Shown here in pieces: positions 1 through 9,400 of a DNA stretch of 64,000 bases. The notes under the pieces are model-generated. The model saw only the letters and a program-made list of their open reading frames with translations, searched no databases and was not told where the DNA came from. Both the position numbers and the translations under genes were made by a program. The stretch spans positions 186,001-250,000 of the forward strand of contig NZ_FOKM01000010.1 of NCBI RefSeq assembly GCF_900111905.1. The letters are read 5' to 3'. The stretch comes from Rhizobium sp. NFR07. GTDB lineage: Bacteria; Pseudomonadota; Alphaproteobacteria; Rhizobiales; Rhizobiaceae. Position 1 is the stretch's first letter. The number at the start of each line of letters is the position of its first letter.

Positions 1-54
1 CGTGCGGCGCCAGGCGGTGAGTTCGATAATGTCGTGATTGCTGAGGCTCGTCAT
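1..54 (-). CDS. Unidentified protein, 5' fragment cut by the window edge
   Basis: Only the first 18 codons are visible, beginning MTSLSNHDIIELTAWRRT and running off the left edge. A purine-rich AAGAAG lies just upstream of the ATG. It follows the monooxygenase gene on the same strand after 23 bases, so it is probably the third gene of the operon that begins with the XRE regulator. Eighteen residues are too few to assign a family; I make no functional call. Confidence 0.5.
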   Translation of the reverse strand, partial: MTSLSNHDIIELTAWRRT

Positions 55-77
55 TGTCGCTTCTTGAATGTTTCCGT

Positions 78-410
78 CTACGGCATCCTAACGTGATGAC
101 CGTCGCGGCGGCAATCGTGCTGCAGCGGCTGCCAGACGGAAATCTTCCGCTCGCCGACCAGAAGATCAGGCAGGGCTGCATGCCACTCGTCGCGGTATGG
201 CCGGGTGATCTGGACCGACATGACGTCCTCGTGGCTCTCCCATGTCTCGTGCAGCAGGAAATGATTCTGATCGTTGGGATCGGCATTCAAGGTGGCGGTG
301 ATGAACATGGGCTCCTCACGCATGGCATCCAGCACGCCGGTGAGCAGGTGCAGAAAGCGTTGCCGTTGCGCCTCCTTGACGGAGAATTCGATCACATAGG
401 TCACGCTCAT
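78..410 (-). CDS. Antibiotic biosynthesis monooxygenase (ABM) family protein
   Basis: This 110-residue protein begins MSVTYVIEFSVKEAQRQRFL and has the single ferredoxin-like ABM fold pattern: a first beta strand, a helix that counts residues for a bound substrate, then a strand with HETWESHEDV and a final strand near KISVWQPL. Members act as small cofactor-free oxygenases on quinols or other aromatic substrates, or as heme- or ligand-binding proteins; the substrate here is unknown. Its ATG overlaps the TGA of the upstream regulator (ATGA), which indicates translational coupling and suggests that the regulator controls it. The C-terminal tail (about 15 residues, rich in Arg/His/Asp) is not part of the core fold. 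Confidence 0.75.
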   Translation of the reverse strand: MSVTYVIEFSVKEAQRQRFLHLLTGVLDAMREEPMFITATLNADPNDQNHFLLHETWESHEDVMSVQITRPYRDEWHAALPDLLVGERKISVWQPLQHDCRRDGHHVRMP

Positions 411-1222
411 GGGATATCCTTCGCTGCCGTCAGTGCTGTTCGCGTCGCGTCGTCGGCAGGGTAAAAGCATTCCAGCGACAGTTCCGAAAGTGCGACGCTG
501 GTGGCGGTGCTGAACACGGTCGTGGTCGACAGGAAGCGCAGGATGCGGTCGCCACCAAGGTCTCGCAGTTCCAGCGGGACGGCGATCGGGGGATGTGCGC
601 GATCGGCTATGGCAGTGAGCAAGGAAGATGTAGCATAGCATGCCAGTTCGTCGTGGAGTGTGGCGAGAAAGCTGTCGCCGGTGCTGTCCATCTGTGCGCG
701 CAACCGCTCCAACACATGGTGCCGCCATTCGGCCAGATTGACGATCCTCGGTGCAAGGCCGTCAGGATGTAAGGTGAGGCGCAGGACGTTGACCGGTGTT
801 GTTAGCAGAGCCGGATCGATACCTTCCAGCAGCGACATTGCTGCATCATTCGCTTCGAGCAGCGTCCAGCGCCCGTCGGTGGCAATTGCCGGGAAGGGCA
901 TGTGGCCGACGAGGATCGCCCGCACCATGTCTCGGAAATGCGCCAGTTCTTCACCATCGAAATTCGTTTCGGAATGGACCGGAGCGTAACCCGCCGACAG
1001 CAACAGGCGATTGCGGGCGCGCAGGGGCATGGACAGGCGTTCGGCGAGGGTCGACAGCAGATGCCGGCTCGGGGAGGTGCGGCCGCTCTCGACGAAGCTC
1101 AGGTGACGGGTCGAGATTTCGGCGTCGAGCGCAAGTTCCAGCTGGCTCATGCGGCGCAGCTTGCGCCATTCGCGCAGCACATTGCCGGTCGTCTCGCGAG
1201 TGGTTGTGTCGGCTTGGGTCAT
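407..1222 (-). CDS. XRE-family regulator with MmyB-like C-terminal domain
   Basis: A transcription factor of 271 residues. Residues about 15-70 form a helix-turn-helix of the XRE type (LREWRKLRRMSQLELA, then ISTRHLSFVESGRTSPS). The remaining 200 residues match the MmyB-like ligand-binding domain, with its typical DGRWTLLEAN segment near residue 125. In this family the C-terminal domain senses a small hydrophobic ligand and the regulator usually controls an adjacent redox enzyme. Here the partner is the translationally coupled ABM monooxygenase. A perfect inverted repeat 32 bases upstream of the start codon (1254-1274) is the probable autoregulatory operator. The family call is firm; ligand and target genes are inferred. 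Confidence 0.88.
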   Translation of the reverse strand: MTQADTTTRETTGNVLREWRKLRRMSQLELALDAEISTRHLSFVESGRTSPSRHLLSTLAERLSMPLRARNRLLLSAGYAPVHSETNFDGEELAHFRDMVRAILVGHMPFPAIATDGRWTLLEANDAAMSLLEGIDPALLTTPVNVLRLTLHPDGLAPRIVNLAEWRHHVLERLRAQMDSTGDSFLATLHDELACYATSSLLTAIADRAHPPIAVPLELRDLGGDRILRFLSTTTVFSTATSVALSELSLECFYPADDATRTALTAAKDIP

Positions 1223-1253
1223 GCAGGCATCCTAGCAGGGGAGTGGCGGAAAG

Positions 1254-1274
1254 CGATTACCTCGCAGGTAATCG
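1254..1274. promoter_or_regulatory. Perfect 21-bp dyad, candidate operator of the XRE/MmyB regulator
   Basis: CGATTACCT is followed by the spacer CGC and the exact reverse complement AGGTAATCG. The dyad sits 32 bases upstream of the regulator's ATG and about 130 bases upstream of the esterase start on the other strand. Position and symmetry suit binding of a dimeric XRE protein, so it probably autoregulates the regulator-monooxygenase operon. Confidence 0.6.
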
Positions 1275-1401
1275 TTTGCAGCGCGCGTCGCCGCCATGGA
1301 TGGAACCGCAGGGTACCTTCAGCTCTTTCGGTTCTGAAACACGCCGGCAACAATCCGGGCGCCAGATGCCGATCTCTCAACTGAATGCGACTGGAATTCC
1401 C

Positions 1402-2415
1402 ATGCATATTCTCCGCCACTTGTCCCGCGCGTCGATGCTCGCCGCGGCGCTGATCGTAACGGCCGTCTCGCCCGTTGCCGCACAGCAGGCAAATATCAAA
1501 GCCTGCCGGGCGGACTTTCGCGCCTATTGCGCTGGCACCGCTCCCGGCGGAGGACGCATAGTGGGTTGCCTGCTTGATCATAAAAGCCAGCTATCCCAGG
1601 GCTGCCTTATGGCACTGGCCGCACGGCAGCCCTCTGGATCGCCGAGCGGCGGTATTGCTTCCAGCGTAAAGGTCGATCGCGACGTTGCTTATGGCTCTGC
1701 GCCGGAGCAGAGAATGGATGTCTATCTGCCACCGAAGGCAAGGAATGCGCCGATCATCGTCATGGTGCATGGCGGCGCCTGGAAGGCGGGATCGAAGTCG
1801 GCGGCCGGCGTGGTCGACAACAAGGTAGCCCATTGGCTGCCGCAGGGTTTCATCTTTGTTTCCGTCGAGACACGCCTGGTACCACAGGCAAATCCTCTCG
1901 AGCAGGCGCAGGATGTCGCTGCCGCACTCGCAAGCGTGCAGCGAAAGGCGTCGGGTTGGGGAGGAGATGCATCAAGGATCGTCCTGATGGGACATTCCGC
2001 CGGCGCGCATCTGGTTGCGCTCGTTTCCGCCGATCGCTCGATTGCCGAAAAGGCCGGTGTCAGGCCCTGGGCGGGCACGGTCGCGCTCGACAGTGCGGCC
2101 TATGACGTGACGAAGATCATGAAGCAGCGTCACGCAGGCTTCTATGACGATGCCTTCGGTTCGGACCCGGCTTTCTGGACCAGGGTCTCCCCAAGCCTGC
2201 AGGCAAAGGGCGACGGCCCCAGGATGCTGCTCGTCTGCTCCAGCCTGCGCAGCAATTCGTGCCCGCAGGCGCAGGCTTTCGCGGCGAAGGCTGGTAGAGG
2301 GACCAAGGTGCTTCCTATCGCCCTGCGGCACGGTCCGATCAATGCCGAACTCGGCAAGCAAAGCGCCTATACGAGGCAGGTCGATGCGTTTATCGCTTCG
2401 GTGGGGTTGCGATAG
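1402..2415 (+). CDS. Secreted Cys-rich-repeat / alpha-beta hydrolase (esterase) protein
   Basis: The 337-residue protein starts with a Sec signal peptide (about residues 1-28, ending SPVAAQQ), continues with a short four-cysteine module (about residues 34-67, like the eukaryotic Golgi 'cysteine-rich repeat'), and then an alpha/beta hydrolase of the esterase/lipase type. HGGAW near residue 123 is the oxyanion-hole motif, GHSAG near 196-200 holds the nucleophilic serine, and His in RHGPI near 310 is the likely catalytic base. It probably hydrolyses a small ester in the periplasm; the substrate is unknown. I chose the ATG at 1402 because it places the signal peptide at the N-terminus; an in-frame ATG 36 bases upstream is possible. 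Confidence 0.75.
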   Translation: MHILRHLSRASMLAAALIVTAVSPVAAQQANIKACRADFRAYCAGTAPGGGRIVGCLLDHKSQLSQGCLMALAARQPSGSPSGGIASSVKVDRDVAYGSAPEQRMDVYLPPKARNAPIIVMVHGGAWKAGSKSAAGVVDNKVAHWLPQGFIFVSVETRLVPQANPLEQAQDVAAALASVQRKASGWGGDASRIVLMGHSAGAHLVALVSADRSIAEKAGVRPWAGTVALDSAAYDVTKIMKQRHAGFYDDAFGSDPAFWTRVSPSLQAKGDGPRMLLVCSSLRSNSCPQAQAFAAKAGRGTKVLPIALRHGPINAELGKQSAYTRQVDAFIASVGLR

Positions 2416-2461
2416 GCGTCTTTTAGGCCAGGTCAGCCGGAATGGATCTACCCGCCGGGCC

Positions 2462-4987
2462 TTATCCGGCCTTCTCCACGAACCCGTCCAGTACGCGCTT
2501 CTGCCCCGCACGGTCGAATTCGATCGTCAGCTTGTTGCCTTCGATGGCCGAGATGTTGCCGTTGCCGAACTTGATGTGGAAGACGCGGTCGCCGACGGCA
2601 AATTTCGATGGTGTGTCAGCCACCGACTTCGCCACCAGCTCACCGTCGATCGTGCGGCCGCGCGGGCCGCTTTCGCCATAGCCGATCCGCTCCACTGCGT
2701 GGCCGGAGCGGCTGCCCCAGTTGTCGCGGGTGGCATCGCTCTTGTTGGCCTGGGCCCGTTTCCAGCCGGGCGTCGAATAGGTGTTGGCAAAGGGATCGGC
2801 CTTATCGAAGCGTGACTGGCCGTAACCGCCGCGTCCGCCATACCCGCCGTAACTGTTGGACGAATCCGAGGCGGCGACATCGACATGGCTGGGCGGCAGT
2901 TCGTCGAGGAAGCGCGACGGCATGGTCGATTGCCACAGACCGTGGATGCGGCGGTTGGAGACGAACCATATGTGGCAGCGACGCTTCGCGCGGGTGATGC
3001 CGACATAGGCGAGGCGGCGTTCTTCCTCCAAGCCGGAGCGGCCGCCTTCGTCCAGCGCGCGCTGGTGCGGGAACAGGCCTTCTTCCCAGCCGGGTAGGAA
3101 GACGGTTTCGAATTCCAGGCCCTTGGCGGAATGGAGCGTCATGATCGAGACCGCGTCAAGGTTCTCGTTCTGCTCGGCATCCATGACCAGCGAGACGTGT
3201 TCGAGGAAGCCGCGCATGGACTCGAAGGCTTCCATCGAGCGGATCAGTTCCTTCAGGTTGTCGAGACGACCGGGCGCTTCCGCCGACTTGTCGTTCTTCC
3301 ACATGTCGGTATAGCCCGACTCTTCGAGGATCTGTTCGGCAAGCTCGGTATGTTCGGTGGTTTCAAGCCGTTCCTGCCAGTTCCTGAAGCTCTGCACGAC
3401 GTCGTAGAGCGCCTTGCGCGCCTTCGGCTTCAGCTCGTCGGTCTCGACCATCTCGCCGGCTGCCTGCAGCATCGGGATGTCGCGGGCACGGGCGCTGTCA
3501 TGAAGATAGCGCACTGTCGTGTCGCCGAGGCCGCGCTTCGGGGTGTTGACGATGCGTTCGAAGGCCAGATCGTCCGCCGGCTGGCAGACGAGACGGAAAT
3601 AAGCCATCGCATCGCGGATCTCGAGCCGCTCGTAAAAGCGCGGGCCGCCGATGACGCGGTAGTTGAGGCCGAGCGTGACGAAACGGTCTTCGAACTCGCG
3701 CATCTGGAAGGAGGCGCGCACGAGGATCGCCATGTCGTTCAGCGCATGCTTCTTGCCGTCGCCATCTCCGCGCTGCAGCCGCTCAATCTCTTCGCCGACG
3801 GCGCGCGCTTCCTCTTCCGAATCCCACGCCGCGTGGACGATCACCTTCTCGTCGTCGGGATCGACGCGGTCGGTGAACAACGTCTTGCCGAGGCGGCCCT
3901 CGTTATGGGCGATCAGATGGCCGGCGGCGCCGAGAATATGCTCGGTGGAGCGGTAGTTGCGCTCCAGCTTGATGACCTTGGCGCCGGGAAAATCCTTCTC
4001 GAAGCGCAGGATGTTGTCCACTTCCGCGCCGCGCCAGCCATAGATCGATTGGTCGTCGTCGCCGACGCAGCAGACATTCTGTGGCACGTCCTTTGTTCGC
4101 TGGGCGAGCAGGCGGAGCCACATATACTGGGCGGTATTGGTGTCCTGATACTCGTCGACGAGGATGTAGCGGAAGCGCTGGTGATATTCCTTGAGCAGGT
4201 CCGGCGTCTTGCGGAAGATCGCGATTGGATGCAGCAGGAGATCGCCGAAGTCGCAGGCGTTGAGCGTCCGCAGACGCGCCTGATAGGCGGAGTAGAGTTC
4301 GCGGCCCTTGCCGTTGGCAAAGGCGCGGGCATCGCCCTCCGGGATGTCGTGGGGCAGGAGCCCCTTGTTCTTCCAGCCGTCGATCATGCCGGCGAACTGC
4401 TTTGCCGGCCAGCGCTTGTCGTCCAGGCCTTCCGCCTGGATCAACTGCTTGATGAGGCGCACCACGTCATCGGTGTCGAGAATGGTGAAGTCGGAGCGCA
4501 GGCCGACGAGTTCGGCATGGCGGCGCAGGATCTTGACGCCGATCGAGTGGAAGGTGCCGAGCCAGGGCATGCCTTCGACCGCGCCGCCGACGAGGACGCC
4601 GATGCGTTCCTTCATCTCGCGTGCGGCCTTGTTGGTGAAGGTTACGGCGAGGATCTGGCTGGGATAGGCCCGATTGGTTTCGAGGATATGGGCGATGCGT
4701 GTCGTCAGCACGCGGGTCTTGCCGGTGCCGGCGCCGGCCAGCACGAGGACCGGGCCATCGAGCGTTTCGACCGCTTCGCGCTGCTCAGGGTTCAGGCCGG
4801 AGAGATAGTCGGGCGCGGCGCGATTTCCGTCGCGCGCCGCCATGGCGCGGGCGGCAATTCCCAGCCCACCCGCCTGGCCACCCTGCTGTCCACCGGCGAC
4901 CTGCTGGCGATCAGCCGGCTTGGGCTTGCGAGGCTCGTGGTCCGGTTCCTCGTCGAAGAACGGAATATCGTCGAAACTGTTACTCAT
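2462..4987 (-). CDS. uvrD: ATP-dependent DNA helicase UvrD/PcrA
   Basis: A superfamily 1A 3'-5' helicase of 841 residues that removes incised strands in nucleotide excision and mismatch repair and clears RecA filaments. The Q-motif region (LSGLNPEQREAV) is at about 62-73, Walker A GAGTGKT at 85-91, the DEYQDTN Walker B motif at about 277-283, then GDDDQSIYGWRGA and the late motif VGITRAKRR. Compared with E. coli UvrD (720 residues) it has an acidic/Gln-Gly-rich N-terminal extension of about 60 residues and a C-terminal Gly/Tyr/Ser-rich linker before a small Tudor-like tail (VGDRVFHIKFGNGNI). It is convergent with the esterase and divergent from the RND genes, alone in its unit. Confidence 0.95.
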   Translation of the reverse strand: MSNSFDDIPFFDEEPDHEPRKPKPADRQQVAGGQQGGQAGGLGIAARAMAARDGNRAAPDYLSGLNPEQREAVETLDGPVLVLAGAGTGKTRVLTTRIAHILETNRAYPSQILAVTFTNKAAREMKERIGVLVGGAVEGMPWLGTFHSIGVKILRRHAELVGLRSDFTILDTDDVVRLIKQLIQAEGLDDKRWPAKQFAGMIDGWKNKGLLPHDIPEGDARAFANGKGRELYSAYQARLRTLNACDFGDLLLHPIAIFRKTPDLLKEYHQRFRYILVDEYQDTNTAQYMWLRLLAQRTKDVPQNVCCVGDDDQSIYGWRGAEVDNILRFEKDFPGAKVIKLERNYRSTEHILGAAGHLIAHNEGRLGKTLFTDRVDPDDEKVIVHAAWDSEEEARAVGEEIERLQRGDGDGKKHALNDMAILVRASFQMREFEDRFVTLGLNYRVIGGPRFYERLEIRDAMAYFRLVCQPADDLAFERIVNTPKRGLGDTTVRYLHDSARARDIPMLQAAGEMVETDELKPKARKALYDVVQSFRNWQERLETTEHTELAEQILEESGYTDMWKNDKSAEAPGRLDNLKELIRSMEAFESMRGFLEHVSLVMDAEQNENLDAVSIMTLHSAKGLEFETVFLPGWEEGLFPHQRALDEGGRSGLEEERRLAYVGITRAKRRCHIWFVSNRRIHGLWQSTMPSRFLDELPPSHVDVAASDSSNSYGGYGGRGGYGQSRFDKADPFANTYSTPGWKRAQANKSDATRDNWGSRSGHAVERIGYGESGPRGRTIDGELVAKSVADTPSKFAVGDRVFHIKFGNGNISAIEGNKLTIEFDRAGQKRVLDGFVEKAG

Positions 4988-5227
4988 GCGGCCAATGTAG
5001 TGATTCGAGCCTGAAAGGCCAGAACATGTTCACTTTTCATTCCTGTCTTTGTGTGGGTCAGGAGAAAGGTGGATTGATGGTGGTCCCGAATTTTATCCCC
5101 AGACGCTGACATGTGCGTGAAATGGCGTGATGTTACAATTCAGTAAGGTGTGGTCCCGGGGCATTGCTTGTTGCATCTGAAACGGGGATACTTTCGGCGA
5201 TATTTTTCAACCATTACGAGGAAATGC

Positions 5228-6400
5228 ATGCGGATCTGGAATCAGCTCCTCCTTTCGGTGGCCGTTTTACTCGTGGGCCTCTGTCTGTGGGTCTACATGT
5301 CGGCCGATGCCGGCCGTACGCTGGTTTCCATGGGCGCGCCCGAGAATGTGGTGGCTGCCATCAATCCGCAGGTCATGGAGCCAGCTGGCGCCGTAGCGTC
5401 CGGCAACGGCGCCCAGGCGGAGCAGGCGCGTGGCAACGCCGGCGCCCAGGCGGTTCTCGTTGCCACCCGTCCGGTCGGCACCGGCATCGTCAACGACCAG
5501 CTGTCGGCTATCGGTAGCGGCGAGGCAATCCAGTCTGTCATCGTCATGCCGCAGGCCACGGGCACGATCAACGAGATCCATGTGGCTTCTGGCGACCGGG
5601 TGAAAAAAGGCCAGGTCCTCGTCCGGCTCGACGATGACGAACAGTTGATCCTGCGTGATCAGGCCCAGGTTCTTCTGCGCAGCGCCCGCGAAAAGGCCGA
5701 CAGCTATGCGACGCTGAAAAGCTTCTCGCGCCTCGAAGTGCTGGACGCCCAGATCGCCAAGGAAACGGCGCAGCTCGCGCTCACCAATGCCGAGCTGGCG
5801 TTGAAGCGCCGTTCAGTGGTTGCTCCGATCGACGGCATCGTCGGCATCGTTGCGGTCAATATCGGCGACAACGTAACGACGTCGAGCAATGTCGTGCAGC
5901 TCGACAACCGGTCCGAACTGCTGGTCGATTTCTGGGCGCCGGAACGTTTCGCCGTCCAGGTCAAGGTCGGCATGCCGGTCGAGGCGAGCTCGGCGTCGCG
6001 CCCGGGCCGCGTGTTCCAGGGCTCTGTCGAGGCCGTCGACAACCGCGTCGATCCGGCCAGCCGCACCATCCGCATCCGCGCCAAGATCGAAAACCAGGAA
6101 GACATGCTGCGTGCCGGCATGTCCTTCGGTGTGACCATGCGCTTCCCCGGCGAGACCTATGCCTCGGTCGATCCCCTGGCCGTGCAGTGGGATTCCAAGG
6201 GTTCCTTCGTCTGGCAGATCGTCGACAAGAAGTCGGTGAAGAGCCGCGTGCGCATCATCCAGCGCAATCCCGATGCCATCCTGGTCGCGGGCGATGTGAA
6301 GGAAGGCGATGTCGTCGCCACCGAAGGCCTGCAGCGCGTTCGCGAAAACGGCCCGGTTCGCATTGCTGGTGAGAAGCCGCCGGAGGTTGCCAGCCGATGA
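5228..6400 (+). CDS. RND efflux periplasmic adaptor (membrane fusion protein)
   Basis: A 390-residue HlyD/AcrA-type adaptor. The N-terminus has one membrane-anchoring hydrophobic segment (about residues 6-25) followed by a long unstructured Ala/Gly/Gln-rich stretch. The lipoyl half-motifs appear as ASGDRVKKGQVLVRLDDDEQ near residue 120 and KRRSVVAPIDGIVGIVAVN near 195, flanking a short helical hairpin; beta-barrel and membrane-proximal domains follow. It links the inner-membrane pump to an outer-membrane channel. The ATG at 5228 is preceded by GAGGA and gives a sensible anchor; longer forms would start in non-conserved sequence. Its stop overlaps the permease start by ATGA, so the two are one coupled operon. 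No outer-membrane channel gene is adjacent. Confidence 0.9.
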   Translation: MRIWNQLLLSVAVLLVGLCLWVYMSADAGRTLVSMGAPENVVAAINPQVMEPAGAVASGNGAQAEQARGNAGAQAVLVATRPVGTGIVNDQLSAIGSGEAIQSVIVMPQATGTINEIHVASGDRVKKGQVLVRLDDDEQLILRDQAQVLLRSAREKADSYATLKSFSRLEVLDAQIAKETAQLALTNAELALKRRSVVAPIDGIVGIVAVNIGDNVTTSSNVVQLDNRSELLVDFWAPERFAVQVKVGMPVEASSASRPGRVFQGSVEAVDNRVDPASRTIRIRAKIENQEDMLRAGMSFGVTMRFPGETYASVDPLAVQWDSKGSFVWQIVDKKSVKSRVRIIQRNPDAILVAGDVKEGDVVATEGLQRVRENGPVRIAGEKPPEVASR

Positions 6401-9400
6401 GTGCAAACGGATCCGGTGACAGCATGAATTCCGGCCATAACGGTGCCGGTGCCCAAGGGCAGAAGAGTTTTACGGCGCTGTTCGTGCGCCGCCCGGTTCT
6501 CGCTGCGGTTCTCAACACGCTTCTCGTGGTCGCGGGTCTCGCCGCGCTGGTCGGCATCGAAGTGCGCGAACTGCCGGATGTCGACCAGCCGGTCATCAGC
6601 GTGCGCACCACCTATGACGGCGCCTCGGCCCAGACTATGGACCAGGAAGTCACCGACATCATCGAAGGGGCCGTCGCGCGCGTCAGCGGCCTCAAGTCGA
6701 TCTCCTCGATCTCCGATTTCGGCCAGAGCCGCGTGACGCTCGAATTCAGCGATACCGCCGATCTTGCCGTCGCAGCGAACGACGTGCGTGACGCGCTCGG
6801 CCGCGTCACCGATCAGCTGCCTGACGATGCCGATGAACCGCGCATCATCAAAGCCGATAGCGACAGCCAGCCGATCATGCGTCTTGCCGTCACCTCCACG
6901 ACCCTGTCGATGGAGGACCTGACGCTGCTGGTCGAGAACGAGATCTCCGACCGTCTGGCCGCCGTCGATGGTGTTGCCGACGTCGAACTCTACGGCGACC
7001 AGGAGAAGGTTTTCCGCGTCGATGTCGACCAGGAAGCGCTCGCAGGGCGCGGGCTGACGATTGCCGATCTTTCCGCCGCGCTATCGACCGCCGCCATGGA
7101 CGTGCCTGCGGGATCGCTGGAATCCTCGACGCAGGACATCATCGTCCGCGCCACCGCAAACCTCACCAAGCCTGAGGATTTCGAGAATATCCTGATCGGC
7201 AACAATGTGCGCCTGCGCGACGTTGCCACCGTCATGCTCGGCCCGGACGACGGCACGACGGCGCTGCGCTCGAACGGCGTTCCCGGCGTCGGCCTCGGCG
7301 TGCTGCGTCAGGCCCAGTCGAACACGCTGAGCATTTCGGAAGGCGTCAAGGCTGCGGTCGCCAACCTGAAGGAAGGGCTGCCGGAAGGAACCCGCATCGC
7401 CATCACCAGCGATGATGCCGTATTCATCCAGGGCGCGCTGCATGAGGTGGAGATCGCACTCGGCCTCTCCAGCCTTATCGTCGTCGTCGTCATCTACCTC
7501 TTCCTGCGGGACTGGAAGGCGACGCTCATCCCGGCGCTGACCATCCCGGTGGCGCTGATCGGCACGCTGGTGGCGATCTACATGGTGGGCTTCTCCATCA
7601 ACATCCTGACGCTGCTCGCCATCGTTCTGGCCACCGGTCTCGTTGTCGACGACGCAATCGTGGTTCTCGAAAACATCGTGCGCCGCCGCGCCGAAGGCAT
7701 GGGGCCGCGTGCGGCTGCCGTGCTGGGTACCCAGGAGGTTTTCTTCGCGGTTCTGGCCACCACGGCGACGCTTGCCGCCGTCTTCATTCCGCTCTCCTTC
7801 CTGCCGGGCCAGATGGGCGGCCTGTTCCGCGAATTCGGTTTCGTGCTCGCGTTCGCCGTCGGCCTGTCGTCGATCACGGCGCTGACGCTCTGCCCGATGA
7901 TGGCGTCGCGCATGCTGACCAAGCCAATGCGCGAGGATCACGGCATGCTCGGCCGTTTCGGCGGGTTTCTCGCCGGCCTCTATGCCAGCAGCCTGCGTGC
8001 CTGCCTCAACACGCCGCTTGCCGTCATCATCGTCGGCCTGCTGCTCGGCGGAGCCGCCTATGTCACGTTCGGCCAGGTCCACAGCGAGCTTACGCCGCCG
8101 GAAGACCGTGCGATGGTGATGCTGCGCGCAACCGCACCGGAAGGTGTCAGCCTGCAATATACCCGCGACAAGCTGCAGCTGATCGAGGAGAAATTGAAGC
8201 CGCTGCGCGATTCCGGCGAAATCCAGAACGTGTTCTCCATCTCGGGGCAGGGTGGCGCATCCAATAGCGGCTTTATGGTGCTGACACTGGCACCGTGGTC
8301 CGAACGCGAGCGGACGCAGGCGGAGATCGTCAAGGATATCAACGCCGCCGTTGCCGCTGTGCCTGCATTGCGAGGCAATGCGGTGCAGCAGAACAGCCTT
8401 CGAATTCGCGGCGCCGGCAATGGCCTGCAAATGGCGCTGGTCGGTACCAGCCACGAACAGCTGACGCAGGCGGCAATCCAACTGGTCGAAGCGTTGCGGC
8501 AGACCAACCTGTTCGACACGCCGCGCCTCAACGACGAGCCGAACCAGGCGCAGATCTTCGTTACGGTGAACCGCGAGCGCGCCTCCGACATGGGCATCGA
8601 CATCAATGCGCTCGGCACGTCTATCCAATCGCTGCTCGAAGGTCGCTCCGTCGTGGACGTCTTCGTCGAGGGCGAGGCGATCCCGGTCAAGCTCAAGTCG
8701 ACCACGCGGCCGATCGATGATCCTACCGATCTCGAAAACATCTACCTGAAGGCCAAGGATGGTCGGATGGTGCCGATGTCGACCGTCGCGACACTGGAGG
8801 AGCGGGCTGTCGCGCCGACGCTTCGCCGCGAACAGCAGCTGGCCTCCGTCTCCTTTTCGGCCAACCTCAGGGAAGGCGTCTCGCTCGGCCAGGCCGTGCA
8901 GGTCGCGACCGAACTGGCAAAGCCGATCATGCCGCAGGGCACGCGCCTCATCCCGCTCGCGGAAGCGGCGACGCTGGAGGAGAATTCCAGCGGCATGGCG
9001 CTGACCTTCGGCTTCGCCATTGCGATCATCTTCCTGGTGCTCGCCGCGCAGTTCGAGAGCGTGCTCTCGTCGATCATCATCATGTCGACGGTGCCGCTCG
9101 GTCTTGCCTGTGCCGTGTTCGCACTGGTGCTGACCGGGTCGAGCCTCAACGTCTACAGTCAGATCGGGCTGGTGCTACTGATCGGCGTGATGGCGAAGAA
9201 CGGCATTCTGATCGTCGAATTCGCAAACCATCTGCGCGATGCCGGTGCCTCCTGCCGCGAGGCGATCGAGAAGGCCTGCAGCATGCGCCTGCGGCCGGTC
9301 ATGATGACGATGATCGCAGCCGTGCTGGGTGGCGTGCCGCTAGTGCTGGCGCAGGGCGCGGGTGCTGAAGCCCGTATTGCGCTCGGCTGGGTCATCGTCG

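Noticed and set aside
796..1401. Long N-terminal extension of the esterase upstream of 1402
   Set aside because: It would bury the signal peptide, overlaps the XRE regulator in antisense, and is Arg-rich shadow sequence.
7081..8628. A 515-codon His/Asp/Arg-rich frame opposite the RND permease
   Set aside because: Composition is that of an antisense shadow of a membrane-transporter gene, and no family similarity is visible.
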